64,000 nt of DNA from Lineus longissimus (GCF_910592395.1 NC_088312.1:22451292-22515291); one strand, 5' to 3'; counted from the first letter of the stretch, positions 34,927 to 45,238 are shown. A program made the numbers and translations. Notes: a model not told the origin generated them from the letters alone.

Positions 34927-35229
34927 GTGTCCCGGTGGAGCATTACTCTGGGTTCCAGGAATCCGTCGTTATCATTGATGAACTCTTACTCTGTTAAGCC
35001 ATTCAACTCAGCAGGTCTTGGAGGACATATTCGGCCTCATGCTGTTGGAAAGCCTTTTAAGTGTTCGTTCTGTGGTAAAGCCTTCAGTAGGAAGCAGCAT
35101 GTTGAAACTCATGAGCGTATTCACACAGGAGAGAAACCATACGAATGTCCTGTTTGTAAGAAGAGATTTTCTGATATTTCGGGGTTGAGGCAGCATAAAA
35201 CGGTTCATTTGAATGTTCAGAGCACATAG
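34927..35229 (+). CDS. Gene B alternative terminal exon, 2 fingers plus a ghost finger
   Basis: The acceptor tctactttcag precedes VSRWSITLGSR in phase 0. Where other exons carry finger 1, this one reads VKPFNSAGLGGHIRPHAVGK: the His side survives but the Cys pair is gone. Fingers 2 and 3 are sound, with helices RKQHVET and DISGLRQ. It is open to the stop and probably functional with two fingers, an intermediate stage of exon decay or trimming. Confidence 0.85.
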   Translation: MSRWSITLGSRNPSLSLMNSYSVKPFNSAGLGGHIRPHAVGKPFKCSFCGKAFSRKQHVETHERIHTGEKPYECPVCKKRFSDISGLRQHKTVHLNVQST

Positions 35230-35753
35230 TATAGTTTGAAGGAAGTTTTGAGGCGTTTTTCGTTCTGCTCATTGGACTCAGCAGATAGGAGGGAGATAGA
35301 AAATTGGCCCTAGTGCCAATTTTCTTGACCTTCCCCCTTCCAAAAGCTGTGAAGGAAACACGTGAGGAATTCATATTCCCCTCTATCCTTCGAGTTCCAT
35401 ATCTAGGTCTCTCTGTGACTTCTTCATTTCTTTCTGACAGAGATGTCAAATTTCCGATTTTAGACACATTATATAGCCTCTTCCTCTTACTTAATGGTAC
35501 ACTTGAGAGCTGGAGTATAAAGATCTCTGTTGCAACTCCCTGCGGATCTTTGAATTTTCTAAATTGGACCAAAAATAAGCATTTCAGAGGGGGTTTTGTG
35601 CTAGTGAGTGCTGGTCATATCAATGTTCTTATAACTTTTGCTGTACGACAGGTTTGAGAAACTCAATTTTCAGAATCTGCTGAAGTTGTGTTAGTTGATA
35701 GTGATGGAAAGCATTCGTCATCCCTAAATGGATTTCCCATAGTTTACTTGCAG

Positions 35754-35927
35754 GTTTCTCTGAACAGCAGGACAGGTTCGATTGAAGTTGAATCCCATGA
35801 AAGTTCTAATACTGTGCATGTGATAAGCCCTTTATCTCTAAAGGTTGTCTGGAAAATCATGTTTCGGATCCACCCTGGCGAAAACTTTAGTTGTTCTGAC
35901 TGTGGCCAGGGTTATCATCCATGGTAG
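35754..35927 (+). pseudogene. Decayed gene B finger exon
   Basis: The acceptor acttgcag is retained. The phase-0 frame gives VSLNSRTGSIEVESHESS, without a first finger, then FRIHPGENFSCSDCGQGYHPW and a stop inside finger 2. Another frame shows CACDKPFISKGCLENH, the missing finger 1, so a frameshift lies within. It was a normal three-finger exon. Confidence 0.75.
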
Positions 35928-35966
35928 CCAATGTTTAATGGGTCTCTCCTCCTTCTCTATTTGCAG

Positions 35967-36260
35967 TTGTCTGACAAGCACCGCCCGTGTGGGGGCCTCC
36001 AGGCTAAGACATGTTCATTCTGTAACAAGGTTTTTGGCACGAGAACTCTTCTCAATGTTCACACCCGAATCCACACTGGTGAAAAACCATATAAATGTTC
36101 TTACTGTGGGAAGGCTTTCAAACAGATGGGTCACGTGAAAGTCCATGAAAGAATCCACACAGGAGAGAAACCATTTGCTTGTGACATTTGTGGGAAACGG
36201 TTTAGTGATCATTCTCATATCAGAAGACATAAAATATGTCATCTGAATGTTCAACGTTGA
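35967..36260 (+). CDS. Gene B alternative terminal exon, 3 C2H2 fingers
   Basis: The acceptor tctatttgcag precedes LSDKHRPCGGLQ in phase 0. Helices are TRTLLNV, QMGHVKV and DHSHIRR. It is the tandem sister of exon 36341: the same KTCSFCNK start of finger 1, the same finger 2 scaffold, and the same ATGGG(T/C)CTCC phrase upstream of the acceptor. The helix contacts of fingers 1 and 3 differ. Confidence 0.92.
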   Translation: MSDKHRPCGGLQAKTCSFCNKVFGTRTLLNVHTRIHTGEKPYKCSYCGKAFKQMGHVKVHERIHTGEKPFACDICGKRFSDHSHIRRHKICHLNVQR

Positions 36261-36340
36261 TGAGGGAGTGGCTTTATTATCATTTCTTTGCAACACTATG
36301 AGAGCCAACCCTTAATGGGCCTCCCTTTCTCTATTTGCAG

Positions 36341-36637
36341 GTGCCACGCAGCCGTAAACCTCACCTGGCACGTGACTCCAAGACTTGCTCATTCTGTAAC
36401 AAGACGTTCACCTCAAAAAGCACACTCGATGCTCACATCCGCCTCCACACTGGTGAAAAGCCTTATAAGTGCTCTTACTGTGGCAAGGCCTACAGTCAGA
36501 TGGCTCACGTGAAAGTCCATGAAAGAGTCCACACAGGAGAGAAACCATTTGCTTGTAACATTTGTGGGAAACGGTTTTCTGTCAAGTCAAGCATGGCTGC
36601 CCACCTTACGACACACCTGAGGGAGATCCCTAAATAA
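36341..36637 (+). CDS. Gene B alternative terminal exon, 3 C2H2 fingers
   Basis: The acceptor tctatttgcag precedes VPRSRKPHLARD in phase 0. Helices are SKSTLDA, QMAHVKV and VKSSMAA. Compared with its sister exon 35967, finger 2 changes only G to A in the helix whereas finger 3 is replaced at most contact positions. The stop codon overlaps an AATAAA hexamer (36633-36638), probably by chance. Confidence 0.92.
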   Translation: MPRSRKPHLARDSKTCSFCNKTFTSKSTLDAHIRLHTGEKPYKCSYCGKAYSQMAHVKVHERVHTGEKPFACNICGKRFSVKSSMAAHLTTHLREIPK

Positions 36638-36686
36638 AATATCTTTCTAAAATGATTAGTAATGGGTAACCCTTTTCTACTTTCAG

Positions 36687-36986
36687 ATTCCTGGACTTGA
36701 TTATCAGGGTTCAGCTGTCACCAGTAACATTCATGCCTGTCAAATCTGTGGTAAACTCTGCCAAAAACGAAGCACACTTGAAGCTCATCTCAGGATCCAC
36801 ACTGGTGAAAGACCCTTCAAGTGTTCTTATTGTGGGAAAGGGTTTAGTCGAAAAGATCCAGTGCAGCGGCATGAGCGAATCCACACAGGAGAAAAACCAT
36901 ATAGATGTGACATTTGTGGCAAAGCATTCAACCAAAGTTGCAGCTTGAAAGCACATAAGGTTGTGCATTTCAAGCGGAGACATTAG
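36687..36986 (+). CDS. Gene B alternative terminal exon, 3 fingers, no internal start
   Basis: The acceptor ttctactttcag precedes IPGLDYQGSAV in phase 0 and the frame is open to TAG at 36984-36986. ATG-led frames here are in the wrong register. Helices are KRSTLEA, RKDPVQR (a Pro inside the helix, unusual) and QSCSLKA. The last finger and its KVVHFK tail match gene A exon 5801. Confidence 0.9.
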   Translation: MPGLDYQGSAVTSNIHACQICGKLCQKRSTLEAHLRIHTGERPFKCSYCGKGFSRKDPVQRHERIHTGEKPYRCDICGKAFNQSCSLKAHKVVHFKRRH

Positions 36987-37102
36987 CATTTTGATCCTGG
37001 ATGAATAGTAGAGTGATCAGGGGACTTGTGATATCGGAACCACTGGACTGTTTTAAACCAAGCTGATGAACCCATTTGGGTCTATTCCATTACAAGTGAC
37101 TA

Positions 37103-37190
37103 CTTGCCTTCTCTGTGACAAAGATTGCTTTATTTGCATTACGCTTGAAATTTGTTTCAGGACCACACTGGCAAAAAAAACTTTCGAAGC
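37103..37190 (+). pseudogene. Relic finger fragment
   Basis: The plus strand reads TCLLCDKDCFICITLEICFRTTLAKKTFE. This matches C-L-L-C-x-K ... TLEIHLRTHTGEKPFE with the His codons lost and the linker damaged. No acceptor or later fingers remain. Confidence 0.5.
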
Positions 37191-37373
37191 TAATTATTTT
37201 CAAACTTCATGGAAAAGCGCAACCTCTCTTGATTTCTTTTCTTGGGCTCAATACTTCTCATTGTGGTCTTTTGTTTCAGAAGTCCTGTGTGTCTGTGGTC
37301 TTCACTACTGAATAGTAAATCTAATTCTGAGTTTGTCACTTTCGCTTATGGCTGTTTCTTTGTCTAATTTCAG

Positions 37374-37670
37374 ATTCGTTCATTATCAGGTCGGGATGAA
37401 ACCGCTTGGTGTCCTTCTGATTGTCACATTTGTGGCAAACGGTTTGCCTCGAAAGCACATGTAGAAATGCACCTTCGTATCCACACTGGTGAAAAGCCAT
37501 TCAAGTGTTCCTACTGCGGAAAAGCTTTCAATCAGAAAGGACACGTAACACTCCATGAAAGGGTCCATACAGGAGAGAAACCATACAGATGTGACATTTG
37601 TAACAAGGCATTCAAGCAGAGTGGAACTTTGAAGTCACATCGGTTTGTCCATCTGAAACCTCAATTCTAG
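37374..37670 (+). CDS. Gene B alternative terminal exon, 3 C2H2 fingers
   Basis: The acceptor tctaatttcag, within the conserved upstream motif, precedes [12 protein letters not shown] in phase 0. Helices are SKAHVEM, QKGHVTL and QSGTLKS. The third finger parallels the QSGSLKS fingers of gene A exons 7328 and 10110. It ends HLKPQF. Confidence 0.92.
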   Translation: MRSLSGRDETAWCPSDCHICGKRFASKAHVEMHLRIHTGEKPFKCSYCGKAFNQKGHVTLHERVHTGEKPYRCDICNKAFKQSGTLKSHRFVHLKPQF

Positions 37671-37761
37671 GGTCGTGATATAGATGGAAGGATTGTGGAG
37701 TATTCTTATGTCTATTGTCAGGTTGTTTGGTTTTCTGGGTGATAAGAATCACACCTCTGAC

Positions 37762-37820
37762 TACAGCCTGGTGAAAAATTGTTCAGTTTTTCTTTCTGTG
37801 GAAAGAGTTTTCGAATGTAG
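37762..37820 (+). pseudogene. Relic finger fragment
   Basis: One frame gives AGEKLFSFSFCGKSFRM and a stop, i.e. the linker and Cys side of a finger (the first Cys already Phe). Only ~60 bp remain. Confidence 0.45.
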
Positions 37821-38079
37821 TTTCGATGTACTGTGAGATGGAAGAGACCACTATAGGTAATTTCGTGTAACTTGATCTGAGAGCTTCTTCCTACATACTA
37901 CCTTTAATGATCATACTAATATTCTCATTTAGGTGTTATTCAACTACTTTAATGGACAGCACGCTGGTTGCAGTTTTTCATGGCAAAGATGTTCCAAAAT
38001 ATTGTCTTTGGGCCTGTTTCCTCTGGCTGACTCGTATTGCCAAATTATGTGTAAGAGATCTTCCCATTTCTACTTTCAG

Positions 38080-38382
38080 ATCCAAGAACCTCTTGATGTT
38101 TGGCTTGCAAGCAATTCTCCGCGATTTAAGTTCCATTCTTGTTCTATCTGCAAGAAAGTCTTGCCGTCGAACGACGCACTCAAATCACACATGCGTATCC
38201 ACACTGGTGAAAAACCTTTCAAGTGCTCTTACTGTGGCAAAGACTTCAGGCAGAAACCTCATGTCATGAGGCATGAGAGGATTCACACGGGAGAGAAACC
38301 ATATAAATGTGACATTTGTGGAAAGGCTTTCTCTGATCCTTCCCACTTTAGGAAACACAGGATTTCTCATTTGGTTTCCTGA
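38080..38382 (+). CDS. Gene B alternative terminal exon, 3 C2H2 fingers
   Basis: The acceptor tctactttcag precedes IQEPLDVWLAS in phase 0; the open frame extends upstream into the intron. Helices are SNDALKS, QKPHVMR (a Pro within the helix) and DPSHFRK. Linkers are TGEKPF and TGEKPY. The tail after the last His is LVS. Confidence 0.9.
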   Translation: MQEPLDVWLASNSPRFKFHSCSICKKVLPSNDALKSHMRIHTGEKPFKCSYCGKDFRQKPHVMRHERIHTGEKPYKCDICGKAFSDPSHFRKHRISHLVS

Positions 38383-38389
38383 GCAACTG

Positions 38390-38524
38390 CCATGTGCTCA
38401 AGTGCTGGTAGTGCGGGAAAGCTTTTGCTCAGAAAACCTTGAAACTCACGAAAGGATTTATACAGAAGAGAAACCATTTGGATATCTGGCTTGTGGGCAG
38501 AGGTTTTCTGCTGGTGCTGTATGA
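38390..38524 (+). pseudogene. Relic of a two-finger segment
   Basis: Directly behind exon 38080, a frame reads ENLETHERIYTEEKPFGYLACGQRFSAGAV and stops. It preserves HER-I-(H) and EEKPF plus half a finger with its first Cys lost. Upstream bases still spell CGKAFAQK in another frame. No stop-free route remains. Confidence 0.65.
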
Positions 38525-38792
38525 TACAAATTATCAATAATTCTTGGCACTGTCTGTCGTCCCTCAAAGTCCATGTCTTCAATGATGTTTTCTTCTTTCT
38601 GGTATTGCTTCAAATACTTGTAGATCTGGGTCATTTCAATATTTTCCAGCAATCAGCACTCAACATATGACTCCGGGTTTCTTCAGACTCTTGATAGTCT
38701 TTTAGACACTTCTTGTTTAAACGCTATTTTTGCTCACCACTTTGTCCTCTCGTGTACCATAGGTTCATGGCTATTCATTTGTCTACTTTCAG

Positions 38793-39083
38793 ATGCGGGT
38801 TCCTTGGTTGCTTTCTCGTCAGAGCGGTGGTGCTGGTCCTGAAGTTTGCGCTGTTTGTAAGAAACTCTGTCCCTCCAAAGCTCACTTGAGAAGACACATG
38901 CGTATCCACACTGGTGAAAAACCATTCAAGTGTTCTTGCTGTGGAAAGGCCTTCTCGCAGAAAGGAACATTGAAAACTCATGAAAAGATTCATACGAGAG
39001 AAAAACCATATGTTTGCCGGATCTGCGGGAAGTCATTCACAACCAGTTTTCAAATAGATGTGCATCTAAAACTACATATGTAA
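38793..39083 (+). CDS. Gene B alternative terminal exon, 3 C2H2 fingers
   Basis: The acceptor tctactttcag precedes MRVPWLLSRQ in phase 0. Helices are SKAHLRR, QKGTLKT and TSFQIDV. The second linker is HTREKPY, with Arg replacing Gly, which may weaken coupling of fingers 2 and 3. Finger 1 has Cys after KL (KKLCPSK), like exons 36687 and 40809. Confidence 0.92.
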   Translation: MRVPWLLSRQSGGAGPEVCAVCKKLCPSKAHLRRHMRIHTGEKPFKCSCCGKAFSQKGTLKTHEKIHTREKPYVCRICGKSFTTSFQIDVHLKLHM

Positions 39084-39373
39084 CTCATAAGTAGTTTGAC
39101 GGACAAAAAGCCTCTCCTTGCACGTTGATGGTGTCTCAGTATCAGTCTCTATCAAAATGTCTTTGAAAACATTAGGACTTATTTTTTTCGCAAAACAACC
39201 CCCTGCGAAAAATCTCGTATGAAACTCTTTATATGCCTTGCAGTGTCAATGTAAATTCTTTTTCTACACTTACTACACTAGGAATTCTGGCTTTCAGGGT
39301 TTTATTGTCTTCCTGCATTTTGCTGGTAATTCGTAATTTTAACAAAACCCATCAATTCAAATCCTACCATTAA

Positions 39374-39700
<327 letters not shown>

Positions 39701-39828
39701 TCATGTCAACAGCTACATGAACTTTTCTGTTATTTTCAGGCGACGTGATGACATTTTGTTCTTAGAACGTCAAATGTCTTGCTCCCTTCGTCCTCCTGGC
39801 TCATGGCTGTTCCTTTGTCTACTTTCAG

Positions 39829-40110
39829 GCGTTTTGGTTGTCCTCTGGTCAGCATTTTGAGTGCCGCGTTTGCGGAAAACTGTTTCCCTCAAAGGCAGAG
39901 ATAGGACGGCACATGCGTATCCACACTGGTGAAAAACCGTTCAAATGTTCCTATTGCGAAAAATGCTTTAGTCAGAGTGGCAACTTGAAGAAGCATGTCC
40001 GCATCCATACCGGAGAGAAACCATTTCAGTGTCCTGTTTGTGGGAAGGGGTTCAGTGATAGTTCACATAGGAAGACACATATGATTAGTCACATTGTGCC
40101 TAGGGTGTAG
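39829..40110 (+). CDS. Gene B alternative terminal exon, 3 C2H2 fingers
   Basis: The acceptor tctactttcag, within the conserved upstream motif, precedes AFWLSSGQHFEC in phase 0, a minimal leader. Helices are SKAEIGR, QSGNLKK and DSSHRKT. It ends IVPRV. The following sequence is a relic exon split by a SINE. Confidence 0.92.
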   Translation, partial: AFWLSSGQHFECRVCGKLFPSKAEIGRHMRIHTGEKPFKCSYCEKCFSQSGNLKKHVRIHTGEKPFQCPVCGKGFSDSSHRKTHMISHIVPRV

Positions 40111-40119
40111 GTGGATAAG

Positions 40120-40676
40120 AATTCTTATACAGGCAAGAGGAACATTCATTAAAGGATTCATACCGAAGAGAAAAGGAGCCTATGGCCTAGTGGTTTACAC
40201 TGCTGGCCACCACGCAATAGGGCCCGGGTTCGATCCCGGGGAGAACCCATGATCGTATGTCTGGATGAACCGGCGTGGCTTTCAAGGAACTAAAATTCCT
40301 GGCTCTTCACAGTCCTTCGAATGAGACTCAAAACCGAGGTTCCTTGCACCTGGTGTCTATGCCAGGGCAAGCTAAGACCCCACCAAGTGAGAAACATGAG
40401 TAGCTTGCGTGGACTCTATCTCTCTCGCCAAAGTCGGACCACTAGGCCAATAAACCCAATTGGCGCCTAACCGTAGTGGCACGCAGGATATGCTCATCCC
40501 GCCTTGGAGGAGGATTACTCCCAGGAGAATGACCCCTCCAAGTGCAGAGCGAACGCTGAAGAAGAAGAAGAAGAAATACCGAAGAGAAACCATATGTTTA
40601 TCTGAGATGTGGGTGGCAAGTTCATGGCAATTCTAATCTGTCAAATCACAAGGTCAAGCATTTGAACAAAACATAT
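40120..40676 (+). pseudogene. Relic finger exon interrupted by a SINE
   Basis: Before the SINE the plus strand keeps a degraded ERIHT-like stretch (AAAGGATTCATACCGAAGAG). After it, the frame continues TEEKPYVYLRCGWQVHGNSNLSNHKVKH and a stop soon after. The finger has Tyr for its first Cys. It was probably already decaying when the SINE landed. Confidence 0.7.
40174..40575 (+). mobile_element. tRNA-derived SINE with 14-bp target duplication and (GAA)n tail
   Basis: The 5' part has a pol III A-box-like TGGCCTAGTGG and a B box GGGTTCGATCCC. A ~300-bp body follows, ending in a GAAGAAGAAG tail. ATACCGAAGAGAAA stands at both borders (40160-40173 and 40576-40589). Decayed relatives lie at 44192 and, inverted, at 58718. 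The perfect duplication suggests a fairly recent insertion. Confidence 0.9.
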
Positions 40677-40808
40677 AATGCTGGCTTTTCTGTCATTTTC
40701 AGAACATTAGACGACCGTTGGGTCTTGAACATAAATTTTCTTGATCCTTTGTGGTTGTAGGTCTTCTAAGCATTGTTAGTTCATGGTTGTTCCTTTGTCT
40801 ACTTTCAG

Positions 40809-41198
40809 AGATGTGGGTTATCTTCTCGTCCTAGAGGTGGCTGTAAGCGCGGTAGCAATGATCCTTTGAAGTGTACTGTATGTGGTAAAGCCTGTTCTTC
40901 CAAGGCTAAAATGGACCTTCACGTGCGTGTCCACGCTCATCTGATATGTGCTGTGTGTGGCCAACTCTGTACAACCAAGACCAGAATGGGCAGGCACATG
41001 CGTATCCACACTGGTGAAAAGCCATTCAAGTGTTCGTACTGTGGGAAAGCCTTCAGTCTGAAAGGCAACTTGACCATCCATGAACGAATTCACACAGGAG
41101 AGAAACCATTCAGCTGTCTGATTTGTGGAAAGATGTTCTCGGACGCTTCGAATAGAAATGCTCACTTGGCGAATCATATTAAGCCAAATTGGCAATAG
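40809..41198 (+). CDS. Gene B alternative terminal exon, 4 C2H2 fingers
   Basis: The acceptor tctactttcag, in the conserved upstream motif, precedes RCGLSSRPRGG in phase 0. Helices are SKAKMDL, TKTRMGR, LKGNLTI and DASNRNA. Fingers 1 and 2 are joined by a very short HAHLIC link and look like an internal duplication of one finger. Fingers 3 and 4 match the usual second and third fingers of the array. Confidence 0.92.
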   Translation, partial: RCGLSSRPRGGCKRGSNDPLKCTVCGKACSSKAKMDLHVRVHAHLICAVCGQLCTTKTRMGRHMRIHTGEKPFKCSYCGKAFSLKGNLTIHERIHTGEKPFSCLICGKMFSDASNRNAHLANHIKPNWQ

Positions 41199-41563
41199 CA
41201 ATTGAATCGGTGTCTTGATTATGGTGGTGGATTTCTGAAATCTGTAAACTACTGTAAATTCTCATTTTTGATTGCCAACATGTAGGTCTAATGATTTTTC
41301 CTTCTGTGGCTTGTTAAATATTCTAGGTGGTCAGTTCAGTATTCGAAGTATTTCGCTGCAATTTCAGAAACTTCATGCTTAGTTTCAGTTTCTATGTATA
41401 TCAGACTTTGTCAGCCAGCTTTACAGTTTGTATGTTTATCCAACATTTTCAGGCATTTATATACGTCTATCCAGCATTTTCAGATCTATATACTTTTACA
41501 GTTTTCAAAATTCATCTCCTTCTGTTGGTAGCAAACTCATTGAATCTTATTGTATAATTTCAG

Positions 41564-41974
41564 GGAGACCAAAGTTGTGACATGACTCTCCCTGACTTGA
41601 ACTACCAACCTGGCCCCGTTCGTGGTGTTCAGCGGTCAATGGGCTGCCCGTTCTGCCCAAAACGATTCCCCAGCAAGTACAAGTTGAAAACGCACATTCG
41701 AATCCACAGCGGAGAGAAGCCATTTGTATGCAGTTACTGCGATAAAGGCTTTAACCAGAATAGTAATCTGAAGAAACACATCCGTGTCCACACTGGCGAG
41801 AAACCATACGATTGTTTAGAATGTGGGAAATCATTCAAAGATGGCTCCCATCTGCGCACGCATATGATGAGACATCAAATTGAGAAGATGGGCCTATCGC
41901 AGTGTCCTGTTTGTAGGAAGATGTTTGAGAATGATACCGCCTTGCATAATCATATCACCTTGGAGCATACTTAA
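41564..41974 (+). CDS. Gene B alternative terminal exon, 4 C2H2 fingers
   Basis: The acceptor ataatttcag precedes GDQSCDMTLPD in phase 0. Helices are SKYKLKT, QNSNLKK, DGSHLRT and NDTALHN. Finger 4 is separated by an eight-residue non-canonical link (QIEKMGLS) and may act apart from the first three. It ends LEHT. Confidence 0.92.
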   Translation, partial: GDQSCDMTLPDLNYQPGPVRGVQRSMGCPFCPKRFPSKYKLKTHIRIHSGEKPFVCSYCDKGFNQNSNLKKHIRVHTGEKPYDCLECGKSFKDGSHLRTHMMRHQIEKMGLSQCPVCRKMFENDTALHNHITLEHT

Positions 41975-42724
41975 GACATGGTTGACTATTGTGAGATTAT
42001 AGAATGCTGCATATCGTTGATAAGTCCCTTGTCTTGACCTCCGATTGGTACTGAGACGAATTATCTTCAGGCATATTTTGGTGTTCATTTCTAGTAGTTT
42101 TTCAGCTGGGTTTTGATTTGATACATCTAGTATCTGACCGTCCCAGTTTCTTCACCTTCTGGATCCAATCATAATGTGGTCTCTTGCACAAGTTATCATA
42201 TTCATAGTGAATTGGAACTAGTCGAGTTCTTGACATTATGTCATCTGAGTTTTTGATAGATGTCCAACTGGAGTTGTCAGTTTTGTTAATTGGCTGGTTT
42301 AGTCCATTCCTCATTAAAATCTTGGCTGGAGAAGTATTGTCCATAGAATGTCTTATCCTTTCTGTGTTCTTACAAAAGCATTCAGACCTTCCTGAGGCGA
42401 GAGAGCTGTTCACTACCTCGTCACCCCTTTTGCTTGTACTGTTGGAGGGCGTTCAGTCTGACAGGTCAACATGTCGGTTTTCAGGGTAATACCTAGTGGG
42501 TCTCATGAATCAAATGAAACGGACTCTAGTCCACAAGTCTATTGTTTGTTTCTCTGTTTTCTTGTATTATTTCCTAATTTCAGCGTCGATTATGAGTTTT
42601 CTGAAAGACCAAATCTTGGTGACCTGTTTAATTTCAGATTCTGTGCTTCATAATCATGTTTCTTTTAAATCAGTCGTAAGATTATTGATTCTAATATCTT
42701 GTGTCAAACTTTCTATAATTTCAG

Positions 42725-43051
42725 CTCTGTTACCCGTTCCTCCCCACCTCACAGACTCGAGTTGGTAAGGATTATTCCTGTAAAATTTGTACTGACGTAT
42801 TTGTAAGCCAAGCATGCTTAGACGTGCATGAACAAATCCACTCTGCCACTAGGCCATTTCAGTGTCCATTTTGTAAGAAGACCTTCAGTGCAAAAAGCAA
42901 TATGAATGTACACATGAGGCTCCACACAGATATCCGACCTTTTCAATGTGTGGAGTGTGGCAAGAGGTTTAACAGGAGCACTCATTTGAAGACTCATATG
43001 TTTACTCATTTGAAAGTAGGCAACAAACAGAAATTTGGCAACCCATTCTGA
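42725..43051 (+). CDS. Gene B last alternative terminal exon, 3 C2H2 fingers
   Basis: The acceptor ctataatttcag precedes LCYPFLPTSQTR in phase 0. Helices are SQACLDV, AKSNMNV and RSTHLKT; linkers SATRPF and TDIRPF are non-canonical, as in gene A exons 12239 and 12957. The ~1-kb 3' region ends in a good AATAAA (44118). It is the most distal exon of gene B. Confidence 0.9.
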   Translation, partial: LCYPFLPTSQTRVGKDYSCKICTDVFVSQACLDVHEQIHSATRPFQCPFCKKTFSAKSNMNVHMRLHTDIRPFQCVECGKRFNRSTHLKTHMFTHLKVGNKQKFGNPF

Positions 43052-43129
43052 AGAACTTTTTGACGTTCAACAATTGTAAGGCCTTTTGATTTTATCAGTC
43101 TCATTAGACGCTTGTATGTAAAATTGTAC

Positions 43130-43332
43130 ATTTCATGCAGTTTTTTTGTCAGCAAAATGAGTCGCATGTCGCTTCGAGCTTGACAGGTTGAGATGGACTG
43201 GTTGTTCATTTCACTATTGTCTGCCTTTTGTGAAATTTGAGTATATCAATTTCTTTTATTATGTCCTGGTGTCATTTTAGGCTCATCTTCTGTGCGACAT
43301 GCGACTCATTTTGCCGTGGTGGGTCACATATA
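43130..43332. mobile_element. MITE, relative of the element at 63402
   Basis: Shares ~200 bp with 63402-63597 (e.g. GACAGGTTGAGATGGACTGG, TTGTCTGCCTTTTGTGAAAT). The right terminus GGGTCACATATA is intact and the left is damaged. It lies in the presumed 3' UTR of the last gene B exon. Confidence 0.75.
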
Positions 43333-44117
43333 AGCTTATGTACTCTTATGAAAACTCAAGTTTCACCGATGTATGACCCCTGCATTATTTACCACAAAAT
43401 TAACAGAAAGGCCAGGTTTATTATGACGTTGTGACCATTGGACAAATAAGTTTTTAACCTTGGTCTATCCAAAATGAACATGTTTTATGGCAGCAAATGA
43501 CCATGTGCATGATATCTCAAAGTTCTTTGGTATTTCGAAAGGGACTTAGACTGGTGAAGCCAGAGCCTGGTGTTCAGTGTTTGAGAAGGAAATCAAGTAA
43601 CAGTGTAACCATTGTATATCTGTTTTTGACTCTTAAAAGTTAAGGTCAGCCTATAATTGCCTGAGCAGATCACATATTGTCATGATTTGTTTTAATACCA
43701 GCCAGGCATGGAAATATCCTGTAGGCCTATAAATCGATGTATCTCATTTGTGACATGGCTGATGATATGGTGATTTTGCAGCAATTCTAAATAATTGAGA
43801 TAATTCTGCTAACTATTCATATGTGTGTCAAGAAGACATTAGCCAAAACCAAATACAGTATGTTAATTCCATTGTTTTTGTGTCTCCAGGGATCTATTTT
43901 CCAATCATTGCATATCTTCTTTCCGACGACTGTTAACTTGGTACAGAATGTTTAAGGGCCTTGGTTGCTTGTTCTCAGTGTAGTGTTATACATCACAATC
44001 TGTAAGTGAGGCAGCTGTCTCTGTTTTGGATGTGTTAATCCCGGCCAGGCAGGAGATTCATTGACAACTTCATAGTTATTTTTTGTAATATTACATTGTA
44101 AATAAGTAGATCGAATC

Positions 44118-44123
44118 AATAAA
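44118..44123 (+). terminator. Poly(A) signal AATAAA at end of gene B array
   Basis: A canonical hexamer about 1.07 kb past the stop of exon 42725-43051, followed by T-rich sequence. No further gene B exon lies beyond it, so it is the likely distal end of the gene. Confidence 0.55.
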
Positions 44124-44191
44124 CATATATGAATTTTGAAATTACTTGTAAAATCTTTTTGCATTTCATTTGTTTAATAACCTGACTTTGA

Positions 44192-44490
44192 GGAGCCCCG
44201 TAGTGTAGTGATTAAAACTGCTAGTTACTACGCAAGAGGGCCTTAGGTGATTCCACGGAGAATTCCGTAATTGTGTTTCTACATGAACTGGCATGACCTT
44301 TCGAGAAACTGAAATACCTAGCTCTTCGGATTCCTTTGAATCAGGTTCCTTGTATGTTTTGTCTGTGACAGGGCAAGCTAAGTATCTCACCAAGTGAGAA
44401 GCCTGAGCAAGTTGCTATGCCCTCCCCTCCCCATTGGCAGAGTGGTCAATATGATGACTGTGTCCAAGTATATAAGAAGAAGACCATTGT
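44192..44490 (+). mobile_element. Decayed SINE of the 40174 family
   Basis: The same order of landmarks as the intact copy (GGAGCC, GTAGTG, CTAGTTACTACGCAA, CAGGGCAAGCTAAG, CACCAAGTGAGAA, AAGAAGAAG), but the B box has lost GGTTCGA. Confidence 0.8.
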
Positions 44491-44732
44491 TTCATCATAT
44501 CTGTGGGGTGTCCCAACATTGTCTTTTGGGGACAATGTTGGGACAAGGTTGACCAAACCTTTCAGAACCGTCCCTCAAGTCAAGTCTGGCATACCATGCT
44601 TGTGACTATGTCTCTGGTGTAACCTTGTAGAACTGACCCACTGGTCAGTCTGATCAGTAGGTGAAGAGTCCATGTACCAGGTCATTTTATACGTTGTGAA
44701 ACTCTTCAAAGAGATGCAGTGACAGTTGTGAC

Positions 44733-45080
44733 TTGTGTGTCAGGTTCAACATGGTACCCCATGTCTCTTCTGGATGTGCCCTCCCCTTCATAGCGCACCA
44801 TCAGTGTTGCTACAGAGTGTACCAAGTCTTTGCTGGATGTGCCCTCCCCTTCATAGCGCATCATCAGTGTTGCTACAGAGTGTACCAAGTCTTTGCTGGA
44901 TGTGCCCTCCCCTTCATAGCGCATCATCAGTGTTGCTACAGAGTGTACCAAGTCTTTGCTGGATGTGCCCTCCCCTTCATAGCGCACCATCAGTGTTGCT
45001 ACAGAGTGTACCAAGTCTTTGCTGGATTTGCCATGCCCCTTTACCAGGCGTAATTTGTCTGATCTGGATGTGTACTCTCC
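44733..45080. repeat. 63-bp tandem repeat, ~5 copies
   Basis: CTGGATGTGCCCTCCCCTTC starts at 44770, 44833, 44896 and 44959, and a diverged unit at 45022, exactly 63 bp apart. It stays open in several frames because 63 is a multiple of three. I see no start, splice or family signal that would make it a gene. Confidence 0.95.
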
Positions 45081-45238
45081 CCATGTAGTGCACCATGTTT
45101 CTACAGGGTGGACCATGTCTCTGGGATCATGGTTTTCAGAACTGATTCTTTACTTAGGGGGAACGATTGTGATGGTCCAAGATAGTTGTGGTCAGGATAT
45201 ATTTTTTTAAAGTCTAAAATTTCCCATGGTTTACATGG

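Noticed and set aside
36633-36638. AATAAA overlapping the stop of exon 36341
   Set aside because: A poly(A) signal at the stop codon would cut within or just after the coding end; chance occurrence is more likely.
44706-45116. Open frames rich in Cys/Ser on both strands
   Set aside because: They follow a 63-bp minisatellite and have no independent support.
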